DNA of 64,000 nucleotides from the NCBI GenBank assembly GCA_905182075.1, contig CAJIZS010000001.1:496001-560000 (forward strand), read 5' to 3'. This document shows, in pieces, positions 20,492-31,770 of the stretch. Numbering within the stretch: the first letter of the stretch is position 1; the number at the start of each line of letters is the position of its first letter. Source of the stretch: an uncultured Methylophilaceae bacterium. Lineage in GTDB: Bacteria; Pseudomonadota; Gammaproteobacteria; Burkholderiales; Methylophilaceae. The notes beneath the pieces are model-generated. The model was not told the DNA's origin. It worked only from the letters and a program-made list of their open reading frames with translations, and did not search any database. Made by a program: the position numbers and the translations under genes.

Positions 20492-20775
20492 AAGTTGACT
20501 AGGCAGTCGCTGTATTTAGTTAACAGAGGAAAGTCCGGGCTCCATAGAGCAGAGTGATGGCTAACAGCCATACGCCGTGAGGCGAGGAATAGGGCCACAG
20601 AGACGAGCGTATTTAGTTACGGTGAAACGCGGTAACCTCCACTCGGAGCAAGGCCAAATAGGGTAGCATTGACACTGCTCATGTTGCTACCGGGTAGGCC
20701 GCTTGAGTATGAGAGCAATTATATGCCTAGATGAATGACTGTCCAAGACAGAACCCGGCTTAACGGTCAACTTAA
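20492..20775 (+). ncRNA. rnpB: RNase P RNA, bacterial type A
   Basis: Catalytic RNA that removes 5' leaders from tRNA precursors. Conserved elements in order: GAGGAAAGTCCGGGCTCC (CR-I, near 20525), a P-helix hairpin TGATGGCTAACAGCCAT, GGTGAAACGCGGTAACCTCC, GGGTAGGCCGCTTGAG with CCTAGATGAATGACTGTC, and AGACAGAACCCGGCTTA near the 3' end. The outer helix P1 pairs AAGTTGAC at the 5' end with GTCAACTT at 20766-20773. The 280-base length is short for type A but includes all core regions. It sits between pyrC and the dcw cluster and is followed by a strong terminator. Confidence 0.95.
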
Positions 20776-20813
20776 ACTAATATCTAACTAATTGATGAAT
20801 AAAGAAAAAAACT

Positions 20814-20842
20814 AAAAAGTGCTTGCAAAGCACTTTTTTTTT
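20814..20842 (+). terminator. Rho-independent terminator of rnpB
   Basis: Ten-base perfect stem, AAAAGTGCTT at 20815-20824 and AAGCACTTTT at 20828-20837 with loop GCA, continued by T residues to 20842. Located about 40 bp after the RNase P RNA and before the MraZ operator, so it isolates the dcw cluster from rnpB transcription. Confidence 0.88.
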
Positions 20843-20860
20843 AAATATAGTGTACCTGTA

Positions 20861-20885
20861 AGGGAAAAAGTGGTTATTTGTGGGA
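20861..20885 (+). promoter_or_regulatory. MraZ operator: three 10-bp-spaced boxes before mraZ
   Basis: The sequence holds AGGGA at 20861, TGGTT at 20871 and TGGGA at 20881, each starting exactly 10 bp after the last. In Gammaproteobacteria MraZ represses its own operon by binding direct TGGG(A/G) repeats separated by 5 bp, so this is very probably the binding site for the MraZ encoded 59 bp downstream. The middle box is degenerate. The dcw promoter must overlap or adjoin it. Confidence 0.75.
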
Positions 20886-20943
20886 AATTATTAAACGAGA
20901 CTAAGGGCGTTCAGTAATTTCCCATTTTTTTTAGGTGCATATT

Positions 20944-21380
20944 ATGTTTAAAGGAGCAACGCTTCTAAATATTGATGGTAAGAATAGGTTAGCAATTCCA
21001 ACGAAATATCGTGAGGAGTTATTAACTGGTTCTTTAGTATTAACTGCTCATCCTCATGGGTGTCTTCTTCTCTACCCTATTGCTGCATGGAGACCCATTC
21101 AAGAAAAAGTAATGCAACTCTCTAGTTTCGATAAAAAATCAAGTGGATTGCAGAGGCTATTAGTTGGTTATGCAGAGGACTTATCTTCTGACAGCGCCGG
21201 GAGATTATTAATTCGCAGCCCATTACTGTGCTACGCATCAATTAAAAAAACCTGTACTGGTTTTGGATGATGGGTTACTTTGAATTATGGAGCGAAGAAG
21301 CCTGGATAAAACAAATAAAACAAATAAAAATAAATGATAAGGGAGAATTGCCCGGGGAGTTAGGAGGCTTTTCCTTATGA
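20944..21380 (+). CDS. mraZ: Transcriptional regulator MraZ
   Basis: AbrB-fold DNA-binding protein that represses the division and cell-wall cluster. Starts [19 protein letters not shown], with the two SpoVT/AbrB-like repeats; the second is marked by DSAGRLLI. A frame change near 21225 shifts the last third, after which [15 protein letters not shown] and the end at 21380 are recovered. About 145 residues. Its stop overlaps the rsmH start (TTATGA). It lies downstream of a matching three-box operator. Confidence 0.92.
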
Positions 21381-22315
21381 CAAATAATTCACATATACCT
21401 GTGTTACTAAAGGAAGCTATTGAGGGTTTGAATATTAAGCCAAATGGAGTTTATTTAGATTGCACGTACGGAAGAGGAGGGCACTCTCGTGAAATATTAA
21501 ATCTCCTCGGCCTAAAGGGGCGCTTAATTGCGATGGATAAGGATCTTGACGCAATAAAAGAAGCTAAAAAAATTAAAGATAAAAGGGATCTTAAAAACTT
21601 TATTCATTTACAGATATTGAACTCGTATTAGAAAAAAAAAAAATTAAACAACTGGATGGAATTTTAATGGATTTAGGAATCTCTTCACCACAGATTGATG
21701 AGCCAGAAAGAGGGTTTTCGATTCGTTTTGATGCCTTATTAGATATGAGGATGAATCAACAAGAATTACAGCGGCAGATATTGTAAATAATTATGAGCCA
21801 AAAGATTTGGTACGTGCAATTAAGTTACCTTTAGAGTAAATAATACATAAACAATAATTGTTAAAAATATTATTAAGCATAGAGAAGAGGTAGGACCCAT
21901 TTTAAGAACAATGGAGTTTGCAGAATTAGTTAGAGCCTCAATTCCAAAAAAAGAAATAGGCCCCAAGAACCCAGCAACAAAAACATTCCAGGCATTAAGA
22001 ATAATGGTTAACAGAGAAATTGATGAGGTTGAAGAAACATTACCATTAGCTTTTAAGCACCTGAAGCTTAATGGCAGACTTGTTGTTATTAGCTTTCATT
22101 CCCTTGAAGATAGAGCGGTAAAAAATTATGCAAAATTTAAACTTAAAACAGATATTGTTCCCAAATACATTCCAATAAAAGCTTCTGAAATAAAGGAGTC
22201 ACCATTAAAAATTATCGGAAAGCTTGTAATACCATCCAAGGGTGAGTCACAAAAAAATCCAAGATCAAGAAGTGCAAAATTAAGAATACTTGAAAAAGTT
22301 TTAGAGCTAGCATGA
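21377..22315 (+). CDS. rsmH: 16S rRNA (cytosine1402-N4)-methyltransferase RsmH
   Basis: SAM methyltransferase modifying the same 16S nucleotide as RsmI, whose gene lies 2 kb upstream. [27 protein letters not shown] (SAM motif), [16 protein letters not shown] with [19 protein letters not shown] and [13 protein letters not shown] are all typical. Three or more frame changes fall between 21600 and 21900, where the RIARAI region is scrambled. Repaired length about 312 residues. ATGA overlap with ftsL at 22312. Confidence 0.9.
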
Positions 22316-22569
22316 AGCTAAATCTCATATTGTTTTGTACCTTGATTATTTTTGCTTTAGCAAAAGTAAACGCACACCATCAATACCGTCAAAGCTATTT
22401 ATTATTAGAGCAAGAGAAAAGGTTAACAGTAGAATTAAAGGATGAAAAAACTAAGCTACAAATTGAGGAATCAAGTAAATCTGGAAATGCTCGAATAAAA
22501 CAGGTTTCAAAAAACCAGTTAGGAATGAAGCTACCAAATAAATTTCAGAAAAGAGTGATTAGCAGATGA
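22312..22569 (+). CDS. ftsL: Cell division protein FtsL
   Basis: Small bitopic division protein of 85 residues bridging FtsB/FtsQ and FtsI/FtsW. A single hydrophobic segment (residues 3-20) is followed by HHQYRQSYLLLEQEKRL, the familiar FtsL motif at the start of the periplasmic coiled coil. Intact. Both ends overlap its neighbours as ATGA, as expected in the dcw cluster. Sequence conservation is naturally low, so identity leans on position plus the YRQ motif. Confidence 0.85.
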   Translation: MKLNLILFCTLIIFALAKVNAHHQYRQSYLLLEQEKRLTVELKDEKTKLQIEESSKSGNARIKQVSKNQLGMKLPNKFQKRVISR

Positions 22570-24310
22570 AGCATGGAATGAAAAATAGATATGAATTTTT
22601 TGAGTTATCAAAAATAAGAAGACGCTTAGTTTTAGTGGTAATCCTTTCCATTTTCGTTGCATTATTTAGTAGAGCTTTTTATGTCCAGGTAATTAAGAAA
22701 GATTACTATCAGTTTGAAGGGTTTAAAAGTAGTAATAAAAAAATAGACTTACCGGCATACAGAGGGAAAATATATGACCGACAAGGTAAGGTTTTAGCAG
22801 CAAGTGCTCCAGTAAATTCTATTACAGTTTACCTTCCAGTGTTAAACGAAGAAAGGGCTAAAAAAGGAAAAAACAAGAAAATACTTAAAGTAAAATTGTT
22901 GAAGTTAGCTAAATTATTAAAAGCTTCAGCAGATTTAGATAAAAAGCTAAAAAGAAAGAAGCGTGGCGAGATTGTTTTGAAAAGACAGCTTGACCCTAAA
23001 ACAGGATCAAAAGTAATGGCTTTGAATATAAAGGGCGTAACGTCAAAAAAAACATACAAAAGGTATTACCCTAATGATATTTTTTCAGCCCACGCAGTAG
23101 GTTTGGCAACTGCAGATGGAGTTGGTAAAGAAGGTATTGAGAAATTCATGAATACAAAGTTAGCAGGTAAAGGTGGATCAAAAAAAGTTATTTGGGACAG
23201 CAAGGAAAGAACTGTAGGCGGTTTAGGTGAGGTTGTTGTTCCAGTAGACGGCAAAGATATTCATTTAACTATCGACAGTCGGCTCCAGGAAAAAATGTAT
23301 GGCTCCCTAAAAAAAGCGGTAGATAAGCATGAGGCAAAATCTGGATCAGCAATTTTGATTGACTCTAGAACTGGCGAGGTAATTGCTATGTCAAATTTTC
23401 CTTCTTATGACCCAAATAATTTAACAAAAAATCAAAAAGTTTACCAAAAAATAAAGCTTTAATTGATGTCTATGAGCCAGGTTCAACTTTAAAGCCTATA
23501 AGTATTTCATTGGCATTGGAAAAAAACCTTATTAACGAAAAAATGAAATTTGACACTAAAGATGGTAAGCGAAGAATAGGTGGAAGGACGATAACCGACC
23601 ATCATCCACATGGTGTTATGACTGTTGCCCAAATAGTACAAAAATCATCTAATGTTGGAACTACGATGATTTTTGACAATATAAAGCCCTCTGATTTGTG
23701 GGATATTTATCATAATTTTGGTTTTGGCTCAAAGACGGGGATTGAGTTTCCTGGTGAAAGAAAAGGAGTTCATAAAAGTTATGAGTCTTGGAAAGAGATT
23801 GATTTTTATACGAGGACCTATGGCTATGGAATAAACGGGAGTTTAGCTCAAATAGTAAGAGCATATACTCCTTTTGCAAATGAAGGGGAGCTTATGCCAT
23901 TAACCATGATAAAGAGTGCTGAACCAGTTATTGGTAAAAAAGTATTATCAAAGATGACTAGTAACACAATGCTTAAGATTTTAGAGGGTGTTATCTCAAT
24001 TGATGGAACAGCTCATCAGGCAATAATTCCAGGGTATCGTGTTGCAGGAAAAACCGGAACAGCAAGAGGTTATGATGGGGGTTATGATGGAACACATATG
24101 GCTTCTTTTGTCGGTATTGCACCAGCATCAGATCCAAAGTTTATCATGGCGGTAATGATTCACGCTCCAACGAAAGGAGGAATCTATGGCGGAGTTATGG
24201 CAGCTCCAGTTTTTAAAGAGGTGGTGACTGAAGCTCTTAAGTTATATTCAATACCTCAGGATGGTCTAACTTCACTCCATAATGGGATTATTGCAAATAA
24301 AGCCTTATGA
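22566..24310 (+). CDS. ftsI: Division-specific peptidoglycan transpeptidase FtsI (PBP3)
   Basis: Class B penicillin-binding protein that cross-links septal peptidoglycan. One N-terminal membrane helix (about residues 18-40), pedestal domain with AYRGKIYDRQGKVLA, then the transpeptidase domain: active-site STLK in YEPGSTLKP near 23475-23500, KSSNVG (SxN motif) near 23645, and AGKTGTA (KTG motif) near 24045. One frame change near 23455 lies just before the active site. Repaired length about 581 residues. ATGA overlaps with ftsL and with murE. Confidence 0.95.
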
Positions 24311-25742
24311 GCAACAAATTAAAATATTTTTTCAATGAGTACGATAGCTTAACAACGAGCAGTATCAAGTTTGAAAAAAATTCTATCTTTGTAGCCTACC
24401 CTGGGGAAAATAACGATGGTAGGGATTTCATTCCTCAGGCAATCCAAAACGGGGCTAGTGCAATTTTATATGACTCAATAGATTATGAATGGAATAATGA
24501 GTGGAAGATACCACATTTAGCCCTTAAGAATCTTCGACAAAACTTATCAATAATAGCCAGTGACTTCTATAATGATCCATCTAAAAAAATCGATGTAATA
24601 GGAGTAACAGGGACAAATGGTAAAACGTCTTGTTCGTATTGGCTAACAAATTGCCTGAATATACTTAAAAGTAAATCAGGGTTTGTTGGGACAATGGGTT
24701 ATGGAAATTTATCTAAATTAACTCCCTTATCAAATACAACACCAAGTGCAATACATTGTCAGCAAATAATTAGCGAGTTAAATTCTAGTGAATTTAAAAA
24801 CATAGTTATGGAAATTTCTTCACATGGGATTGAGCAGGGTAGAGTTTCGGCTATTAATTTTAGTATAAAGTTATTCACCAATCTTACGAGAGATCATTTA
24901 GATTATCACGAAACTTTTGCTGCCTACCGAGACACTAAAAAACAATCTTTTTGATTTCCTTCCCAAATCAGCATTTGCATTGGTGAATTTGGATGATAAG
25001 AGACGGTGCCTTTATGGTTCAAAACACCATCGGCTCATAAAAAATCATATGCCCTAGAGAATGATGCAAACCTGAGAGCAGTTAATATTAAGTATCTCAG
25101 AGATTCAACTGAATTTGACCTCTTATATAATAATAAACAAACAAAAATTAGTATGCGCTCCATGGCTTGGAAAAATAATACGATATCTCATGTAGCATAT
25201 TGCTTTTAGATTTCATGTGTACTCAAGCTGAAAGGATTAGGAGTGAATTGAAGAATGTTGAAGGAAGATTTTATGTTTTTCAATCAGAGAATAACATAAC
25301 AGTAGTAATTGATTATGCCCACACACCAGATGCATTGTTTAATGTTTTAAGTACTATAAATATAATAAGGACACGAAATGAAAATTTAATAACTGTGGTT
25401 GGATGTGGAGGAAATCGTGATCAAGATAAACGACCTGTAATGGGAGAAAAAGCAGTTCTACTGAGTGATAAAGTGATTTTCACTTCTGACAATCCCCGAG
25501 ATGAAGACCCAGCAATTATAATAGAAGATATTAGTAGGCACTTAGAAATTGAATACGTAAATATTGAAGATAGAGACGAAGCAATCAAGTGCGCAATAAG
25601 CCAAGCAAAAAGTAATGATTTTATTTTAATTGCAGGGAAAGGCCATGAAGAATATCAAGAGATTATGGGTCAAAAAATAAAATTTTCAGATAAAAAAGTT
25701 GCTCAAAAATATTTATCTAAAGTCCTAGGGGGAAGAAATTAA
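24307..25742 (+). CDS. murE: UDP-MurNAc-tripeptide synthetase MurE
   Basis: ATP-dependent ligase adding the third amino acid to UDP-MurNAc-L-Ala-D-Glu. ATP-binding GVTGTNGKTS near 24600, EISSHGIEQGR near 24810, FTNLTRDHLDYH, DYAHTPDAL and GCGGNRDQDKRP are present. The DNPRDEDP motif near 25490 is that of enzymes specific for meso-diaminopimelate, as expected for a Gram-negative. Frame changes near 24950, 25000 and 25195; around 25150-25200 the stretch before ERIRSELKNVEGR appears shortened. Repaired length about 478 residues. The next 240 bp hold foreign-looking sequence instead of the start of murF. Confidence 0.92.
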
Positions 25743-25928
<186 letters not shown>

Positions 25929-25984
25929 ATGGTTTGAAAATGACATTAATAATTTTTCTGAAGATGAGAAGTCTTTAAATTCGA

Positions 25985-27041
25985 GGTTAAATTTCAACCA
26001 AAAGTTATTGCAATAACTGGTAGCAATGGAAAAACTACAACAAAAGAAATAATTGTTAGTATTTTAAAAAATTATTGTGATGAAGAGCAAATATTATTTA
26101 CTAAAGGTAATTTCAATAATGATATTGGCCTACCTTTAACGATGTTGGACTTAAATAAATCTCACAAGTATGTTGTTTTAGAGTTAGGCATGAATCATGC
26201 TGGAGAAATTGCTGATCTCTCAAAAATTGCACAACCTCATGTAGCAGTAATCACTAATATTGGCGAAGCTCATATTGAAAACTTTAAGTCAAAATATAAT
26301 ATTGCTGAAGCTAAAAAAGAAATTTTAAGTCATTCAAATAAACTTGAATTTGCAGTACTTCCTAGTGACGATTATTATTTTACATTTTTAAACGAAGGGG
26401 GAAGCAACCTTAATAAAGTAACATTCGGTTCTTTAGAGGAATCAACAATAAGCTATAAAGCTTCAGAAGACCGTAAAATTAAAATTGTTACCCCTAAAGA
26501 AAGTTTTAATGTAAAGATTAACCTATTAGGTACCCACAATTTACAGAACGTACTTGCTGCGTGTGCTTGTTGTTACGCCTTGGATATACCTGTTCATGCT
26601 ATAAAGAGTGGCATCGAAAAAATTAAACCTTTTCCTGGAAGACTTGAAACTATAAGTGCTGTAAAAGGAGCAACTATAATTGATGATAGTTACAACGCTA
26701 ATCCAAGCTCAATGAAAGAAGCTATTGATGTTTTGCTGTTAATGAAGGGAACTAGGGTATTAGTTATTGGTGATATGGCAGAACTTGGGAGGTTCTACAA
26801 ATGCTGTCCTTCATTTTTTAGCCATAGCAAGAGCAGCCAAAATAGATTTTACTTTAGCTATTGGGAGACATACAAAATTAACTATGCAACAATTAGGTAA
26901 AAAAGAATTTTGGTTTGATTCAAAAGATGCTCTAGTAAGTAAATTATTAAAGGTAATGGATATTATTTAACGGTATTGGTTAAAGGCTCTCGTTTTATGA
27001 AAATGGAAGATATTGTAAATAAATTAAAGGTGGAGAAATAA
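25985..27041 (+). CDS. murF: UDP-MurNAc-pentapeptide synthetase MurF, N-terminal domain missing
   Basis: Ligase adding D-Ala-D-Ala to the tripeptide precursor. From KFQPKVIAITGSNGKTTTKE onward the ATP-binding and C-terminal domains are present: TKGNFNNDIGLPLT, LELGMNHAGEI, ITNIGEAHIENF, NLLGTHNLQNVLAA, IIDDSYNANPSSMKEA and VIGDMAELG. Frame changes near 26790 and 26970. About 95 N-terminal residues are missing and replaced by an MnmA fragment. It ends at 27041, 3 bp before mraY. The native gene must be complete, since MurF is indispensable. Confidence 0.88.
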
Positions 27042-27044
27042 TAC

Positions 27045-28134
27045 ATGTTATTTGAATTATTTAAATGGCTTTCAGTAGATTTTACTGCACTTAATGTTTT
27101 TAATTATTTGTCTTTGAGGGCGGTATTGGCAGTAATTACATCTTTATTAATTTCATTTACGTTTGGAAATTGGTATATCAAGAAGTTAGGGGAAAAAAGT
27201 TTTGGTCAATATGTTAGAAAAGATGGCCCCACCACTCATTTAAATAAGATGGGTACGCCTACAATGGGAGGTGGTTTGATATTAATTTCTATATTGGTTT
27301 CAACTTTACTTTGGGCGGACCTTACCAATGAATATATTTGGGTTCTGCTAGTAGTATCTGCTGGCTTTGGAGGCATAGGATAATTCTCATTGTAGACAGC
27401 AATGTAGTGAATGACGTCTTTGTCTTAAGAAGGAATATTTTAACTATTCTTTTTTTGCGCTCGCGGGTAGTTTAGGCTATTTATTTGTTTTTAAATTAGA
27501 TACTCTGATGATTCCTAATCTAATATCCTTTAAAGCAAATGGAGTCTATTTAGGTATTATTTACTTCCCGTTTGCAATGATCGTTATTGTAGGAGCAGCT
27601 AATGCTGTTAATTTAACTGATGGCTTAGATGGGCTGGCAATTGTTCCTGTAATGATTGCAGCTAGTTCTTTAGCTATTATTGCTTATTTAGCTGGTAATA
27701 TAAATTTTCTGCTTACTTAGGTATTCCTTATATAGTGGCGCAGGCGAGGTAACAATATTTTGTGCTGGGTTAATCGGAGCAGGTTTAGGGTTCTTATGGT
27801 TTAACGCTTATCCTGCTGAAGTATTTATGGGTGACCTGGGTCACTTTCAATAGGAGCAGCTATCGGGACCTTAGCGGTTATTGTTAGACAGGAGATTAGT
27901 TTTATTTATTATGGCAGGAATTTTTGTTGTTGAAGACAGTATCCGTTGTTTTACAGGTAGGTTATTTTAGATACACTAAGAACAGGTTTGGAAAGGCGAC
28001 GTATTTTTTTAATGGCTCCTCTTCATCATCATTACGAAAAAAAGGGTTGGAAGGAAACGCAAGTTGTTGTCAGATTTTGGATTATCACAATGATGCTTGT
28101 TCTTATTGGTCTTGCAAGCCTTAAAATTCGTTAA
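27045..28134 (+). CDS. mraY: Phospho-MurNAc-pentapeptide transferase MraY
   Basis: Ten-helix membrane enzyme transferring phospho-MurNAc-pentapeptide to undecaprenyl phosphate to make lipid [18 protein letters not shown] is the cytoplasmic loop signature; [14 protein letters not shown] carries catalytic aspartates; [13 protein letters not shown] with its histidine motif lies near the end. Frame changes near 27380, 27720, 27840, 27930 and 28010; the DDYLK segment near 27385-27430 is garbled. Repaired length about 362 residues, as in E. coli (360). The stop overlaps the murD start as TAATG. Confidence 0.92.
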
Positions 28135-29544
28135 TGGAAATAAAAACCATCTGATTGCATTATTGATGATCAAATTTCAAATGTACTAATAGTTGGGCTT
28201 GGGAAATCTGGTTTATCAAGCGCAAAATATTTAACAAAGTACAAGAATTGTTCTGGCGACTCAATTAAGGTTAGTATCTACGATAAATTTAAATCTACCG
28301 AAGAGCAAAAAAAAATATTATATGGCTTAGGGGTAGAAAATTTTTATACAGGAGAGATGAATCTTAATTTTTATGAGGAAAAAACTCATATTTTATTAAG
28401 CCCTGGTGTTGATCCAAGAGAGATAGAAATGTGCCTCAATCAATGTAAGTTAATAAATGATATCTTTTAGTATCTCAAGATGCAAATTGAGTTTGCACTC
28501 AAATTCATACTAACGCTACCCTTATTGGGATAACTGGAACAAATGGAAAAACGACTACTTGCTCTCTAGTTGAGCATCTATTCATAAAAGCAGGTTATAG
28601 GACAAAATTAGCTGGCAATATTGGCCAATCTCCCCTTGATTTAATAGACAAGGCTAGTGAGCTTGATATTGTTATTCTTGAATTATCAAGCTTTCAATTA
28701 TGGCCCTTTAAAACAGAAGGATTCGCCAACAAACTAGATGTTGGGATTTTTTTAAATTTTTCTGAAGATCATTTGGATATACATAGTAATTTACTTGATT
28801 ATTTTCAATCAAAACTAGCTATATTACATTCAAGTAAGAGAACAATCGTGAGTCGAAGTTTAGATAAAATTCCTACCAATTTTAATGATGTGTCTTTTGG
28901 TAAGGCCCTAGCAAAAAAACCATCGAGATTGAATTACAAAATAGATACAATCAATAAAAAGAAATTTATTATTGATGACAAGGGCTTTAAGGTTTCGATT
29001 GATTGCCTTAATCTACCTGGTGAGCACAATCAATTAAATGTAATGGCAGCAATTGCATCATTTAGATGTTTAGAAAATTCTTTTGATAAGTTTGAGGGCG
29101 CGTTATCGAGTTTTAATGGCATTCCTCATCGCTTAGAGTGGATTAAAAATATTTACGGAATAGATTTTTATAATGATTCAAAGGCGACCAATGTCGGTGC
29201 CGCCTGCGGGATTAGAAAGTTTTAGTAATAAAAATATATTTTTAATTGCGGGGGGAGATAGTAAAAATCAGTCCCTATCTCCATTGAAAAAGTATTTTGA
29301 AAAAAACACTATAAGTTTATTGCTAATCGGCCGTGATGCCTAAATTATTATTTCCGTGTTAATGCTATTAGTTTATTAAAAATTACAACCGCCGAAGAAG
29401 TACCAACAACTGCTAAGCCAAGCATTTAAACAGGCAGAAAAAGGAGATATTATTTTACTATCGCCCGCATGTGCAAGTTATGATATGTATCAAAATTACA
29501 TTGAGCGAGGTGATGACTTCAAGCATTTAGTTGAAGAATTATAA
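28134..29544 (+). CDS. murD: UDP-MurNAc-L-alanine:D-glutamate ligase MurD
   Basis: Adds D-glutamate to UDP-MurNAc-L-Ala. ATG 28134 overlaps the mraY stop; restoring one base in an A/C run near 28150 gives MEIKPSDCII continuing to [14 protein letters not shown]. The ATP site [12 protein letters not shown] is near 28510, LELSSFQLW near 28680, [10 protein letters not shown] near 28755, PHRLEWI and YNDSKATN near 29130-29190, and [13 protein letters not shown] near the end. Frame changes near 28150, 28470, 29210 and around 29340-29400. About 469 residues when repaired. Confidence 0.92.
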
Positions 29545-29556
29545 CTTATAAATATA

Positions 29557-30725
29557 ATGAAAATTTTTACTGCACAAACAAATTATAACCTTCCTACTTG
29601 TGACTATAACCTTATATGGGCAACATTAGCTCTGCTGGGTATTGGTCTGGTAATGGTCTATTCATCCTCTATAGCATTAGCTGCCGCAAGCTCTGCTCTT
29701 GATCACCAGAGCCATTATTATCTTTTAAGGCAAGCAGTTTTTATGCTAATAGGTTTTTTTTCTGGCTATATTTGTTTTTTAATTCCTGTATATTTCTGGC
29801 AGAAAATTGCGCCTACTTTATTTATAATAGGAGTAATTTTATTAATAATAGTTCTTATACCAGGAATTGGCAAAGAGGCCGGCGGTAGTCAGAGATGGAT
29901 ACCTTTGGGGATAATTAACTTTCAACCATCAGAGTTAGTTAAATTATTTACAGTAATGTATGTTTCAGATTATGTTTTGAGAAAATCAAAACAAATAAGA
30001 ACTATTATTAAGGGTTTCTTACCGATTCTTGCTGTAATTGTTTTAACTGCTTACCTGTTACTGCAGCAACCAGATTTTGGTGCGTCAGCTGTTATTGTAG
30101 GGACAGCATTAGGCATTCTTTTTTTAGGCGGCTTAACTTACAAGATATTCATAAGCTTGATATTTTTAGCACCCCCAATCATTTACTATTTAATAACAAG
30201 TGCTGCGTATCGACTTGTTAGGTTGCAAGTATTTTTAGACCCTTATGCTGATAGATATCATAGTGGTTGGCAGCTTACTAATTCACTTCAAGCTTTAGGG
30301 AGAGGAGAAATATTCGGTTCAGGTTTAGGCGCAAGTATTGCCAAGCTACATTATTTACCGGAACCTCATACCGATCATATAGTGGCTGTAATTGGAGAAG
30401 AGTTTGGCTTATTTGGCGTTACTATTATTAATAATTTTATTCGCATTTCTAGTTGTTAGGATGTTTGGAATTGCTAAAGAATCTATCCAGAATAAGAAGC
30501 CATTTTCTGCATTAATGGCACAAGGTATAGGTTTATGGTTTGGGATACAAGGGATAATAAATATGGGAGTCAGCTATTGGGTTTATTCCCCCTAAAGGAA
30601 TAACATTACCATTCGTATCCTATGGTGGAACCGGAATGTTAGTGAATATGGTAGCAATTGCAATTATATTAAGAATTGACCATGACAATAGAAAAAATAT
30701 GAGAGGGCAGTCCTATAAAATCTAA
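29557..30725 (+). CDS. ftsW: Septal peptidoglycan polymerase FtsW (SEDS family)
   Basis: SEDS glycosyltransferase that polymerises septal lipid II together with FtsI. LGIGLVMVYSSSIALA in the first helix, KEAGGSQRWIPLGIINFQPSE with the catalytic-loop region near 29870-29935, LLQQPDFGASAVI, and HTDHIVAVIGEEFGLFG near 30370 are the SEDS landmarks; PFVSYGGTGMLVNM lies near the end. Frame changes near 30420 and 30590. Repaired length about 389 residues. Next to murD and murG as usual. Confidence 0.94.
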
Positions 30726-30732
30726 AAATATA

Positions 30733-31764
30733 ATGATTGCAGCAGCTGGTACTGGAGGACATATATACCCGGGCTTAGCAGTTGCCGATGTATTTGAAAA
30801 AAATGGGTTTAACGTTTTTTGGCTAGGGACTTCTTATGGAATGGAAAATAATTTACTTGATTTAAAAAAGATAAAGTTATTTCACTTATCAATAGAAGGT
30901 ATAAGAGGAAAAGGCTTGCTAACATGGTTTAAGTTGCCACTTATTCTTTTGCACTCATTTTTTCAGGCCTTAAATGCGATCAGAAAAACTAAACCCATGG
31001 CGGTAATTTTAATGGGTGGTTACATTTCTATGCCTGTGGCACTAGCTGCAAAAACCCTAAAAATAAAAGTAATTATTCATGAGCAAAATGCTATCCCAGG
31101 CTTTACAAATAGGGCTTTATCTAAGATAGCAACTAAGGTCTTTTGTGCTTTTCCAGGTAGCTTAAACAACGCAACTGTGATTGGAAACCCAATAAGGACT
31201 GAAATAAATAATGTCCTTAAGCCAAATAAAAGATTTATTAACCGAAAAGGTCCTCTCAGAATATTGGTAATAGGGGGAAGTCTAGGGGCCACTTTTTTTA
31301 ATAATAACCTACCTAATTTATTTAAATTAATAAGTAAGGTAAAAAAAATATCTGTTACCCATCAGTCTGGAGTAAAGAATTACAAGTCATTGATTAAAAA
31401 TTATGGAAAAGTTAATTTCCCTTTGAAAGTTGTAAAATTTGTTTACGATATAGAAGAAAAATATGAGTGGGCTGACTTAGTCATCGCAAGGTCAGGCGCG
31501 TTAACAGTATCAGAGTTATCTCAAGCAGGAATTGCAAGCATATTAGTCCCATATCCATTTGCAGTAGATAATCATCAGTATTTAAATGCAAAAATATTGG
31601 AAGAAAGAGGTGCTACGATTATTGTTAATCAATCAGAGGGGGTAGATAAAATATTTAAAGTTCTAAAATTTTTTGATAGAAAAAAATGTAAAAAAATGGC
31701 GCTTAATGCTCAACATAAATTAGACACTGCACAATCGGTAAGTTTTTAAATTTTGCCAACTAAT
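30733..31764 (+). CDS. murG: UDP-GlcNAc:lipid I N-acetylglucosaminyltransferase MurG
   Basis: Peripheral membrane GT28 enzyme forming lipid II. MIAAAGTGGHIYPGLAVAD is the G-loop, MGGYISMPVALAA and HEQNAIPGFTNR follow, and the C-domain shows ILVIGGSLGA, HQSG, SGALTVSELSQAG and PYPFAVDNHQ. Open from 30733 to 31749; the last few residues seem to be in another frame, ending near 31764. Codons just before the ATG (KSKNI-like) suggest the true start may be a few codons upstream, with an ATA where ATG is expected. About 343 residues. Confidence 0.93.
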
Positions 31765-31770
31765 TAATAA

